DNA of 48,697 nucleotides from JBDIBA01 sp039812705 (GTDB lineage: Bacteria; Actinomycetota; Acidimicrobiia; Acidimicrobiales; JBBSGY01): NCBI GenBank assembly GCA_039812705.1, contig JBDIBA010000010.1:1-48697 (forward strand), in the 5' to 3' direction. Of the stretch, positions 24,325 through 32,305 are shown piece by piece. Each line of letters begins with the position of its first letter. Positions within the stretch are counted from its first letter, which is position 1. The notes beneath the pieces were generated by a model, which saw nothing but the letters and a program-made list of their open reading frames with translations, did not search any database and was not told the DNA's origin. Position numbers and translations under genes: made by a program.

Positions 24325-24692
24325 TCGGCCACCACCATCGCGGTTGCAACCGAACATGTATGAGTAAGCGAGACCTTCCATGAAACAACGCCAGCGTTGT
24401 CAGCAAGTTCTGCAGCCGCGCGGTGCAAGCGCAGCATGGGCGCTCCACTTTCAACAATCTCGACTTCAACATCGTGAAAACCGAACGCACCAAGGCCAAC
24501 CCCAAGTGCTTTCATGGCGGCCTCTTTGGCCGCAAAGCGCACCGCAAGAGACGGAACCTGGTCATTGCGCTTCTCTGCGTATGACAGCTCATCCTGCGTG
24601 AAAAGTCGCTCGCGGATTGCAGGCTGGCGCTCCAACAATTCGCGGAACCGCCCCACCTCCACACTGTCAACGCCAATTCCCACCACGGTCAT
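24321..24692 (-). CDS. acpS: Holo-[acyl-carrier-protein] synthase
   Basis: A 123-residue 4'-phosphopantetheinyl transferase that activates acyl carrier protein. VVGIGVDSVEVGRF has the Mg-binding Asp, LFTQDELSYAEKR follows, and LAVRFAAKEAAMKALG is the second signature. ATG at 24692, 4 bp after glmM, gives the normal length; the frame extends to 24722 inside glmM. Confidence 0.94.
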   Translation of the reverse strand: MTVVGIGVDSVEVGRFRELLERQPAIRERLFTQDELSYAEKRNDQVPSLAVRFAAKEAAMKALGVGLGAFGFHDVEVEIVESGAPMLRLHRAAAELADNAGVVSWKVSLTHTCSVATAMVVAE

Positions 24693-24696
24693 CAGG

Positions 24697-26031
24697 CTAG
24701 ACGTGCTTCTCCACGACAGCACAGAGCCTTGCGCAGGTGTCGTTGGCAGTGGTTGCGTCAGCTGCCTCGACCATTACCCGAATCAGGGATTCTGTTCCTG
24801 AGGGTCGCAAGAGGACTCGGCCATCGTCACCAAGTTCTTGCTCGACCGCTTTCACCTCTTGCCAAACGGCATCTGCGGAATCGAGCCGGGTGCGGTCCTT
24901 TACGACAACGTTGGTCAACACTTGCGGGTAACGGGTCATTGCCTGAGCAGCAAGGTCGTGCAAAGAACCGCCGCCGCGCTTGACAACCGACAACAACAAC
25001 GCGCCAGTCATGATGCCGTCGCCCGTCGCGCCGATATCTGGAAACACGATGTGCCCCGACTGCTCACCTCCGAGCGACCACTTGTTTGCATCCAGTGCTT
25101 CGAGCACGTAGCGGTCACCGACCGCCGTGGAGTGAACCTTTATCCCTTGTCGTTGCATTGACCGGTGCAAACCAAGGTTCGACATCACAGTCACAACCAG
25201 AGTGTCCGATGCAAGGATGCCGCGGCTTTTCATGTCACTTGCAAACAAGCACATCATCTGATCGCCATCGATCAACTGGCCTGTTTCATCAACGGCAAGA
25301 ACCCTGTCGGCATCGCCGTCAAGACCCAATCCAACCTGTGCGCCGTGTGCAACAACTGCGCTTTGCAGGCCTTGCGGATGTGTGGACCCGCAATTGTCGT
25401 TGATGTTCATGCCATTGGGTTCGGCGTTGATCACTACGACATCGACGCCGAGCTCGCGGAAGATTTTCTCAACACCCTCGCTCGCTGCACCGTTCGCGCA
25501 GTCAACAACGACGCGCAATCCGCTGGCATCTGCGTCTTTCATGGAATCTCTTACGTGCGCCCCGTAAGCCGCCCAAGACGCACCGTGTGCAGAGCCGTCA
25601 ACCAAACCGACATTGGACGAAACGGCTCGTGATGCTGACGCTTTGCTTCCGTACAGCTCTGCTTCCAAGCGTTCTTCGATGTCGTCGGTCAGTTTCTTGC
25701 CACCCGGCAAGAAAAACTTGATTCCGTTGTCCGCATAAGCATTGTGTGAAGCCGAAACCATTGCAGCCGGACGGCTGTGCAGGTTTGAGAGATGCGCAAC
25801 TGCCGGCGTCGGCAAGACCCCCACATCGCAAACATTGGCGCCCTCACTTGCCATGCCCGCAGCCAGCGCTGCGGAAATCGCAGGACCAGACACGCGAGTG
25901 TCGCGTCCGATCAAGAAGTCCTGACCCCCCAACACACGAACTGCCGCCCGCCCGAGGGCAAGCGACAGTTCGACGGTTAGTTCTGAATTGGCAACACCGC
26001 GAATGCCGTCGGTGCCGAATTTCAAGGTCAA
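24697..26031 (-). CDS. glmM: Phosphoglucosamine mutase
   Basis: A 444-residue enzyme converting glucosamine-6-phosphate to glucosamine-1-phosphate for UDP-GlcNAc. KFGTDGIRGVAN is the start signature and VSASHNAYADNGIKFF carries the phosphoserine. GLDGDADRVLAVD is the metal loop, GGEQSGHI the sugar loop and RPSGTESLIRVM the phosphate loop. The start is TTG at 26031 (a second TTG at 26025 is possible), 5 bp after rpsI. It feeds the same wall pathway as alr downstream. Confidence 0.97.
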   Translation of the reverse strand: MTLKFGTDGIRGVANSELTVELSLALGRAAVRVLGGQDFLIGRDTRVSGPAISAALAAGMASEGANVCDVGVLPTPAVAHLSNLHSRPAAMVSASHNAYADNGIKFFLPGGKKLTDDIEERLEAELYGSKASASRAVSSNVGLVDGSAHGASWAAYGAHVRDSMKDADASGLRVVVDCANGAASEGVEKIFRELGVDVVVINAEPNGMNINDNCGSTHPQGLQSAVVAHGAQVGLGLDGDADRVLAVDETGQLIDGDQMMCLFASDMKSRGILASDTLVVTVMSNLGLHRSMQRQGIKVHSTAVGDRYVLEALDANKWSLGGEQSGHIVFPDIGATGDGIMTGALLLSVVKRGGGSLHDLAAQAMTRYPQVLTNVVVKDRTRLDSADAVWQEVKAVEQELGDDGRVLLRPSGTESLIRVMVEAADATTANDTCARLCAVVEKHV

Positions 26032-26036
26032 CGCGA

Positions 26037-26429
26037 TTAACGCTTTGAGTATTGAGGTGCCTTGCGGGCCTTCTTGAGGCCGTACTTCTTGCTTTCCTTC
26101 TCGCGAGCGTCGCGGGTCAACAAACCTGCGCGCTTAAGAGTTGGACGTCGTTCGGGGTCGGCCTCGATCAGTGCACGGGCGATTCCGAGACGAAGGGCAC
26201 CTGCCTGACCGGTGGGGCCACCGCCATCAAGGTTGGCGTCAATGTCATAGCTGGTTTCTGCTTCAGCAAGACGAAGGGGCTCGGTAGCAACCATGCGCTG
26301 CACGCCAGATGGGAAGTAGTCGTCCAGCTTGCGCTTGTTGACCGTAATGACGCCGGTGCCTGGCTTGATGCGAACACGAGCGATTGCGCGCTTGCGGCGT
26401 CCGGTTGCCTGGATGAGGGTTTGTGCCAC
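26037..26429 (-). CDS. rpsI: 30S ribosomal protein S9
   Basis: 130 residues with ATGRRKRAIARVRIKPG at the start, AEPLRLAEAETSYDID in the middle and the basic tail ending KKARKAPQYSKR that reaches the P-site tRNA. The start is GTG. It lies 21 bp after rplM, the usual pair. Confidence 0.97.
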   Translation of the reverse strand: MAQTLIQATGRRKRAIARVRIKPGTGVITVNKRKLDDYFPSGVQRMVATEPLRLAEAETSYDIDANLDGGGPTGQAGALRLGIARALIEADPERRPTLKRAGLLTRDAREKESKKYGLKKARKAPQYSKR

Positions 26430-26450
26430 GTAAGTTTCCTACTTGTCTTT

Positions 26451-26900
26451 CTACGAAACGCGCTTGGCTTGCGGCAGCTCTAGCGTCTTGGGGTTCTGTG
26501 CAGTGTGTGGGTGCGTTGGACCCGAGTAAACCTTGAGCTTTGTCAACATCTGACGTCCGAGCGGACCCTTGGGCAGCATGTTCTTCACTGCACGGTGGAT
26601 CATCTGCTCTGGCTCTTCTTCCATCATGGCGCGGAAGGACTTCTTGCGAATACCGCCCGGGTAGCCCGTGTGGCGGTAATAGAAGTTCTTGTCTGCCTTG
26701 TTGGAGGTCATGGTCACCTTGTCGGCGTTCACAACAACAACGTGGTCACCCATATCCATGTGGGGAGCAAATGTTGCCTTGTGCTTGCCGCGGAGCAATG
26801 TTGCGACCTCGGTGCAAAGACGTCCCAGCACCAAATCTTGAGCGTCAACCACCCACCACTGACGGGTGACATCTGCAGCTTTTGGAGTAAAAGTGCGCAC
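26451..26900 (-). CDS. rplM: 50S ribosomal protein L13
   Basis: 149 residues, starting VRTFTPKAADVTRQWWVVDA (GTG at 26900, AAAGG nine bases upstream). HMDMGDHVVVVNADKV and HRAVKNMLPKGPLGRQML are family blocks. The open frame extends to 27026, but that part is leader sequence with a 10-bp inverted repeat. First gene of the run that ends with groEL. Confidence 0.97.
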   Translation of the reverse strand: MRTFTPKAADVTRQWWVVDAQDLVLGRLCTEVATLLRGKHKATFAPHMDMGDHVVVVNADKVTMTSNKADKNFYYRHTGYPGGIRKKSFRAMMEEEPEQMIHRAVKNMLPKGPLGRQMLTKLKVYSGPTHPHTAQNPKTLELPQAKRVS

Positions 26901-26960
26901 GCGCGAAACCTTTCGAAGCTTCCCGGCCGCCGAGAGGCAGCCAGACGGTCGCAAATCATA

Positions 26961-27047
26961 GCCCAGACGACGAACGGTGCCTCCCGCATCTGGAGATATG
27001 CAGATCGGTCGACACAAGAGCGACAAAAAATTGCCCCTCGTCTGGGC
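26961..27047 (-). promoter_or_regulatory. Long-range 10-bp stem in the rplM leader
   Basis: TCGTCTGGGC (27038-27047) and GCCCAGACGA (26961-26970) are exact complements enclosing 67 bases, which hold a small ATCTG/CAGAT pairing. In RNA this would close a folded leader about 60 bases before rplM. A TATGAT at 26955-26960 (minus strand) could alternatively be the -10, making the repeat a DNA operator. Confidence 0.45.
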
Positions 27048-27106
27048 ATCTCAACCCACAATTCAACCCCAAGAGGCGTCCGTAAGCCCTCCATAAACAC
27101 GGACAC

Positions 27107-28759
27107 ATGGACCAATATGGACAGCCCATGTCAAAGACGATCCGGCTGAGAAAGTGGCAGAAAGAAGCACTCGACCTTTTCGTCGACAGCCAGTCCCCTG
27201 ACTACCTAGCGGTCGCAACCCCGGGAGCTGGGAAAACAACTTTCGGCCTTACGGCGGCGCGTCACCACCTGGCAGACCACCCATATGCACGCTTGATCGT
27301 CGTGGTTCCCACCCAGCACCTCAAGCACCAGTGGGCGTCCGCCGCGCTCAACTTCGCCCTCCACCTCTCGCCCGAATGGAGGTCTTCAGACAACTCATTT
27401 CCCTCTGACATGCATGGCATTGCAACCACATATCAACAAGTTGCGTCTTGTCCCGACCTGCTTAATCGCCTGGCCACAGATGCGTTTGTGATTCTCGATG
27501 AGGTCCACCACGCAGGCGACGAGCGCGCGTGGGGCGATGGCGTTTCGCGCGCCTTCGAAAACGCCGCGAAGCGGTTGTCACTATCGGGAACGCCATTTCG
27601 CTCAGACACCCAGGCCATCCCATTCGTCAACTACGAGTACGAACAAGCCGTTCCGAACTACGAGTACGGCTACGGAGAGGCCCTTAAAGACCGCGGGGTG
27701 GTAAGACCCATTCACTTTCCGCGCGTTGACGGCCACATGGAATGGACGGCGCCAGACGGCAGCTTCCACTCACACGGCTTCAGCGACGCGCTTGACGCGA
27801 CCAGAACCAGTCAACGGTTGCGTACAGCGCTTTCCCTTGAAGGCCAGTGGCTTCCGTCGGTCTTGAGCCGTGCCCACAAGCACCTGCGGGAAATTCGCCT
27901 AGATCACCCCACCGCCGGCGGCCTCGTCATTGCAATGGACGTTGATCACGCACGTGCAATTGCCGAGCTTCTCGAAACAAGACACAACGCTCGTGTGATC
28001 GTTGCTACATCAGATGACCCACTGGCGTCGCGACGCATCGCTCGTTACAGCGCAGGCACCGAAGAGTGGATCGTTGCGGTCCGCATGGTTTCCGAAGGCG
28101 TTGATATTCCGCGTTTGCGTGTTGGCGTCTTTGCAACGAACACCAACACCGAGTTGTTCTTTCGCCAAGCCATTGGTCGCCTCGTGCGCTACACGGCTGG
28201 CGTGAAGAAACAACGCGCATATCTCTACATTCCCGATGACCCGAGTCTGCGAACGAAAGCCGAGCAAATTGCCCAACAACGACGGCACTCCTTGCACCGA
28301 GAGGGTCGCGATCAAGACGAAGGATTAATCGACCTCACCGACGAGAACCTCGGCGAGCGAGATGAGCCCGTTTCGCAGTTCTCCGTCATCTCTGCTGTTG
28401 CGTTCAATGATCCGCTCGACGAAGCAGACGAGGATGCGTACTTATCGGACAGCGAAGATGAGGCATTCGACCCGAATGACAACGCCTATGCAATCGAGCT
28501 GGCTCCCCCTCCCCACCTAAGCGGGACGAGCGACACAACGAAAACCCGTACCGAGGTCAAGGCCGACTTGCGAGGGAAAAACGTCGAGAAAGTGCGCGAA
28601 CTGGTTGCCTTAACCGGCATGAGCCACGCGGGCGTCAACAAGGAACTCAACAAACGCGCAAGCATCGACAAAGTGACTCAGGCAACAACGGTTCAACTGG
28701 AACGACGCCTTCGCTGCGCGGACCAGTGGTTGTTATCGCTTGTCGGCTCTAAGCGCTGA
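27107..28759 (+). CDS. DEAD/DEAH-type superfamily 2 helicase
   Basis: A 550-residue helicase of the ResIII-like group. ATPGAGKTTFGLTAAR is motif I and VVPTQHLKHQW motif Ia. VILDEVHHAGD is motif II and LSLSGTPFRSD motif III. WIVAVRMVSEGVDIPRLRV is motif V and FFRQAIGRLVRYT motif VI. An acidic linker (about residues 415-480) and a helical C-terminal region with a possible HTH (VRELVALTGMSHAGVNKEL) follow. A second start at 27128 is possible. It is transcribed against the flanking ribosomal genes, between rplM and truA, which are usually adjacent. Substrate unknown. Confidence 0.9.
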   Translation: MDQYGQPMSKTIRLRKWQKEALDLFVDSQSPDYLAVATPGAGKTTFGLTAARHHLADHPYARLIVVVPTQHLKHQWASAALNFALHLSPEWRSSDNSFPSDMHGIATTYQQVASCPDLLNRLATDAFVILDEVHHAGDERAWGDGVSRAFENAAKRLSLSGTPFRSDTQAIPFVNYEYEQAVPNYEYGYGEALKDRGVVRPIHFPRVDGHMEWTAPDGSFHSHGFSDALDATRTSQRLRTALSLEGQWLPSVLSRAHKHLREIRLDHPTAGGLVIAMDVDHARAIAELLETRHNARVIVATSDDPLASRRIARYSAGTEEWIVAVRMVSEGVDIPRLRVGVFATNTNTELFFRQAIGRLVRYTAGVKKQRAYLYIPDDPSLRTKAEQIAQQRRHSLHREGRDQDEGLIDLTDENLGERDEPVSQFSVISAVAFNDPLDEADEDAYLSDSEDEAFDPNDNAYAIELAPPPHLSGTSDTTKTRTEVKADLRGKNVEKVRELVALTGMSHAGVNKELNKRASIDKVTQATTVQLERRLRCADQWLLSLVGSKR

Positions 28760-28789
28760 ACCAAGTCTCATTTGCCCGCGTCAACCCGA

Positions 28790-29545
28790 TCAGTACTGGA
28801 CTTCCCATAGACACAGGCCTTCGGGTGGCGCCGGAGACACAATTGCGCTCCGATCCTTTGCATCAATAGCCTTTGCCATATCTGAAACAGCTCGGCGCCC
28901 GCGACCGATTGCCACAAGCATTCCCACCAAGGACCGAACCTGCTGATGACAAAAGGCGTTGGCCGACACCTCAAATACCGCGCGGCTCCCCTGCTGCTCC
29001 CAGCGCGCCTGCGTTACTCGGCGCACGAGACTGCGCGGTGACCCGTCAGGAAGGTCCTCGGGACGCTTACAAAACGATGTGAAGTCGTGCTCGCCAATGA
29101 TTGCATCACACGCCTCGTTCATTGCAGCAACGTCCAGATCCTCACCTACGTGCCAAACCAGATGACGGTCAAACGGCGACGGCGTGGCTGCCATGTCGAC
29201 TGTGTACTTATACGTGCGTCCCGTTGCCGAGAAGCGCGCGTCGAAATCACCGACGACTTGGCTGACTTCACGGACAACAACTGCGTTGCTCAGTTGGTTG
29301 TTCAACGACTTACGAATCCGTTCGCAGTCGAAACGAATCGCCGCAGCCTCGGGGATGTCGACACTCACAACCTGACCCCAGGCATGCACGCCCGCATCGG
29401 TTCGTCCGGCAACGGTCAGCTCGGGCTCATAACCCCACATTGGCGCCATTGCTCGGCGCAGTTCGCGCGCAACGGTCGGCAAAGTTGCGCTTTGGTATGC
29501 AAAGCCTCGGAACGACGAGCCGTCATAGGCAACAAGGAGCCGCAA
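28790..29545 (-). CDS. truA: tRNA pseudouridine(38-40) synthase
   Basis: About 251 residues. RLLVAYDGSSFRGFAYQ is the conserved start. VAGRTDAGVHAWGQVVSVD carries the catalytic Asp, and DARFSATGRTYKY and FCHQQVRSLVGMLVAIGRGR follow. The frame is open to 29674. TTG at 29545 best fits the family length, but it lies inside an 18-bp hairpin and lacks a Shine-Dalgarno. GTG at 29602 would add about 19 residues that span the hairpin. The start is therefore uncertain. It follows rplQ as in many bacteria. Confidence 0.92.
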   Translation of the reverse strand: MRLLVAYDGSSFRGFAYQSATLPTVARELRRAMAPMWGYEPELTVAGRTDAGVHAWGQVVSVDIPEAAAIRFDCERIRKSLNNQLSNAVVVREVSQVVGDFDARFSATGRTYKYTVDMAATPSPFDRHLVWHVGEDLDVAAMNEACDAIIGEHDFTSFCKRPEDLPDGSPRSLVRRVTQARWEQQGSRAVFEVSANAFCHQQVRSLVGMLVAIGRGRRAVSDMAKAIDAKDRSAIVSPAPPEGLCLWEVQY

Positions 29546-29583
29546 ACGAACAAACGGCCCGCTTGGGGCCGTTTGTTCGTTTG
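29543..29583. terminator. 18-bp perfect hairpin between rplQ and truA
   Basis: CAAACGAACAAACGGCCC (29543-29560) pairs perfectly with 29566-29583 across a 5-base loop. On the minus strand the 3' arm is T-rich (GTTTGTTCGTTTG) but not a clean U-run. It probably ends the rpoA-rplQ transcript, though it overlaps the proposed truA start and so may instead regulate it. Confidence 0.6.
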
Positions 29584-29621
29584 ACTTACCTTCAGTACTC
29601 ACGCGTTGAACGCGTCTGCAA

Positions 29622-29975
29622 TCAGACGAACTCAATGCGCGCCATTGGAGCGTTATCGCCCGGACGCGGACCAAGCTTCAAGATGCGCAAGTAACCACCG
29701 GGACGATCGCTGTAGCGAGGTCCAATCTCGTTGAACAAACGGTTGGCGGCATCTTTGTCGCGCATGAACGCAACGGTGAGGCGTTGGTTGTGAACGCCAC
29801 CCTTGACTGCTTTGGTGATGTACTTCTCTGCCACCGGACGAAGAACCTTTGCCTTCGTCAACGTGGTTTCAATGCTTCCTGCTTCAACGAGGCTGGCGAG
29901 CAAGTTCGCAAGCATTGCCTTTTGGTGTGAAGCGTCGGTACCGAGGTGGTGGCCCTTTTTTGGAGTTGCTGGCAC
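29622..29975 (-). CDS. rplQ: 50S ribosomal protein L17
   Basis: 117 residues. HHLGTDASHQKAMLANLL near the start, the central TLTKAKVLRPVAEKYIT and the C-terminal RPGGYLRILKLGPRPGDNAP are family blocks. It lies 3 bp after rpoA. Confidence 0.97.
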   Translation of the reverse strand: MPATPKKGHHLGTDASHQKAMLANLLASLVEAGSIETTLTKAKVLRPVAEKYITKAVKGGVHNQRLTVAFMRDKDAANRLFNEIGPRYSDRPGGYLRILKLGPRPGDNAPMARIEFV

Positions 29976-29978
29976 GGC

Positions 29979-30920
29979 TCAGTGCTCCCTGAACTTAAGG
30001 ACAAGACCGCGCTCGTCCAACTTTTGTGTTACTTCATCGAGTGACTTCTGACCGAAGTTTGTGATGGCAAGCAGTTCGTCGATGCTCTTGTTCATGAGCT
30101 CGCCGATGGTGTTTACCTGTGCGCGCTTGAGACAGTTGCGAGGACGCTCTGACAAGTCGAGCTCTTCGATTGGAAGGTCGTAGTCAGGTGAACCGGTTGC
30201 TGCGGTGCTGACTTCGCCAAGCTCGAGGCCCTGGGGCTCTTCGCTCATGTCTGCAACAAGGCCGACCAAGCTGCGCAAAGTGTCACCAGCCGAAGCAAGT
30301 GATTCACGTGGCGAAATCGAACCGTCGGTTTCAATGTCCAGAACCAAACGGTCGTAGTCGTTCGACTGCTCGACGCGGGTTGGCTCTACGCTGAAAGCAA
30401 CGCGACGCACTGGCGAGTAGATCGAGTCGATCGGAACAACACCGATTGTGTTCGTTGTCTTGTTGCGGTCAGCTGAAACGTAACCACGACCCTTTTGAAC
30501 TGTCAGGTCGGCAGCAAGACGACCCTTGTCGTTCACTGTTGCCAAGTGGAGTTCTGGGTTGAGGATTTCGACTTCGGATGGAAGTTCGATGTCGCCAGCC
30601 GTAATGTCGCCTGGACCTTGCTTGTCAATGCGAATAACCACTGGCTCATCGCTGTGAACGCGAAGGACAAGGTCCTTCAGGTTCAAGATGATGTCAGTGA
30701 CGTCTTCCTTGACGCCCGGAAGGGTGGTGAATTCATGAAGCGCTTCATCGAAACGCACCTGAGTGATTGCCGCGCCAGGAATGGACGAAAGCAACGTGCG
30801 GCGAAGCATGTTGCCCAGAGTGGCTCCGAAGCCGGGCTCTAGCGGGGTAACGGCAAAACGCTGGCGGAACTCGTTGTCTTCGTCGACTGCCTCGACGCTG
30901 GGACGCTGAATAATGAGCAT
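29979..30920 (-). CDS. rpoA: RNA polymerase alpha subunit
   Basis: 313 residues. The N-terminal domain has FAVTPLEPGFGATLGNMLRR (assembly). The C-terminal domain has the DNA/activator-contacting RPRNCLKRAQVNTIGELMN, whose first Arg matches E. coli R265, and ITNFGQKSLDEV. The domain linker is acidic. It lies 19 bp after rpsK; rpsD, usually between them, is absent. Confidence 0.98.
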   Translation of the reverse strand: MLIIQRPSVEAVDEDNEFRQRFAVTPLEPGFGATLGNMLRRTLLSSIPGAAITQVRFDEALHEFTTLPGVKEDVTDIILNLKDLVLRVHSDEPVVIRIDKQGPGDITAGDIELPSEVEILNPELHLATVNDKGRLAADLTVQKGRGYVSADRNKTTNTIGVVPIDSIYSPVRRVAFSVEPTRVEQSNDYDRLVLDIETDGSISPRESLASAGDTLRSLVGLVADMSEEPQGLELGEVSTAATGSPDYDLPIEELDLSERPRNCLKRAQVNTIGELMNKSIDELLAITNFGQKSLDEVTQKLDERGLVLKFREH

Positions 30921-30939
30921 GTGATTCCTCTTGCTGGGG

Positions 30940-31337
<398 letters not shown>

Positions 31338-31338
<1 letters not shown>

Positions 31339-31715
31339 TACTTCTTCACCTTCTTCTTACCGGCAACCGTCTTCTTCGGGCCTTTACGAGTACGAGCGTT
31401 TGTGTGGGTGCGCTGGCCACGAACAGGGAGTCCGCGACGGTGGCGCAAGCCCTGGTAACTACCAATTTCCATCTTGCGACGAATATCTTGTTGAACATCG
31501 CGACGGAGGTCACCTTCTACCTTGAGGTTTGCGGTGATGTAGTTACGGAGACGGGCTACTTCTTCTTCGGTCAAGTCGCGGACTCGAGTGTCGCGGTTGA
31601 TGTCCGACGCTTCACAAATCTTGTGGGCAGTCGTGCGACCGATGCCATAGATGTAGGTGAGGCTGATTTCCAGGCGCTTCTCGCGCGGAATGTCGATTCC
31701 TGCAATACGCGCCAT
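31338..31715 (-). CDS. rpsM: 30S ribosomal protein S13
   Basis: 125 residues. MARIAGIDIPREKRLEISL, YIYGIGRTTAHKI (helix-hairpin) and GLRHRRGLPVRGQRTHTNAR are the signatures. A Lys-rich tail (AGKKKVKK) reaches toward tRNA. It lies directly after rpmJ with no gap. Confidence 0.98.
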
Positions 31716-31829
31716 TTAGCCCTGCCTCTGCTTGTGACGAGGGTTGGTGCAAATGATCATGACCCTGCCACGGCGCTTCAGCACCTGACAGTTGTCACAC
31801 ATCTTCTTTACGCTTGCGCGTACTTTCAA
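31716..31829 (-). CDS. rpmJ: 50S ribosomal protein L36 (zinc type)
   Basis: 37 residues, too short for most gene lists: MKVRASVKKMCDNCQVLKRR then GRVMIICTNPRHKQRQG. The zinc ribbon is complete (C11, C14, C27, H32). The start is TTG at 31829 with AGAAGGAAA just upstream. It sits between infA and rpsM as usual; its stop abuts the rpsM ATG. Confidence 0.95.
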   Translation of the reverse strand: MKVRASVKKMCDNCQVLKRRGRVMIICTNPRHKQRQG

Positions 31830-31908
31830 TTTCCTTCTCCCTGTTTGGGTCAAGACCGCCGAGTGCGGGCCTTGTGGGAACCAGCGAGCCGGCTCCGGGA
31901 ACTTTTAT

Positions 31909-32136
31909 TCACCTGTAGCGGTATGTAATGCGACCCCGGCTTAGGTCATAAGGGGTGATCTCTACTTGGACGCGGTCACCCGGAAGGATGCGAATGCGGT
32001 GCATGCGCATTTTCCCCGAACTGTGGGCAAGCACGGTGTGGCCATTTTCCAACTCCACTTTGAACATGGCGTTGGGAAGCGGCTCTACGACTGTGCCTTC
32101 AAGCACAATTGCGTCTTCCTTGGGTGAGTTGGGCAG
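31909..32136 (-). CDS. infA: Translation initiation factor IF-1
   Basis: About 75 residues forming one OB fold that binds the 30S A site. LEGTVVEPLPNAMFKVELEN, GHTVLAHSSGKMRMHRIRIL and YDLSRGRITYRYR are the family sequence. The first standard start is GTG at 32106. However, the conserved residues PKEDAIV lie upstream in frame, so translation begins earlier. An in-frame TAG follows 13 codons further up. Between them CTG at 32136 has AGGAG seven bases upstream and gives the normal length. I infer a CTG start. Confidence 0.93.
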   Translation of the reverse strand: MPNSPKEDAIVLEGTVVEPLPNAMFKVELENGHTVLAHSSGKMRMHRIRILPGDRVQVEITPYDLSRGRITYRYR

Positions 32137-32305
32137 TGAGGTCTCCTAAAACGAATTACCGGGAAGATCCAGCCAAAAACAGCACAGACCGAGGCGAGAT
32201 ACTAACAAAGATTTTTTCCGGACGATTTGTTCGCGCGCTGATAGCCGTAGTGGCCGCCTTTCCTGGCTTTTGGCATGCTGCCGCCGCGCTCCTAACCTCT
32301 TTGAA

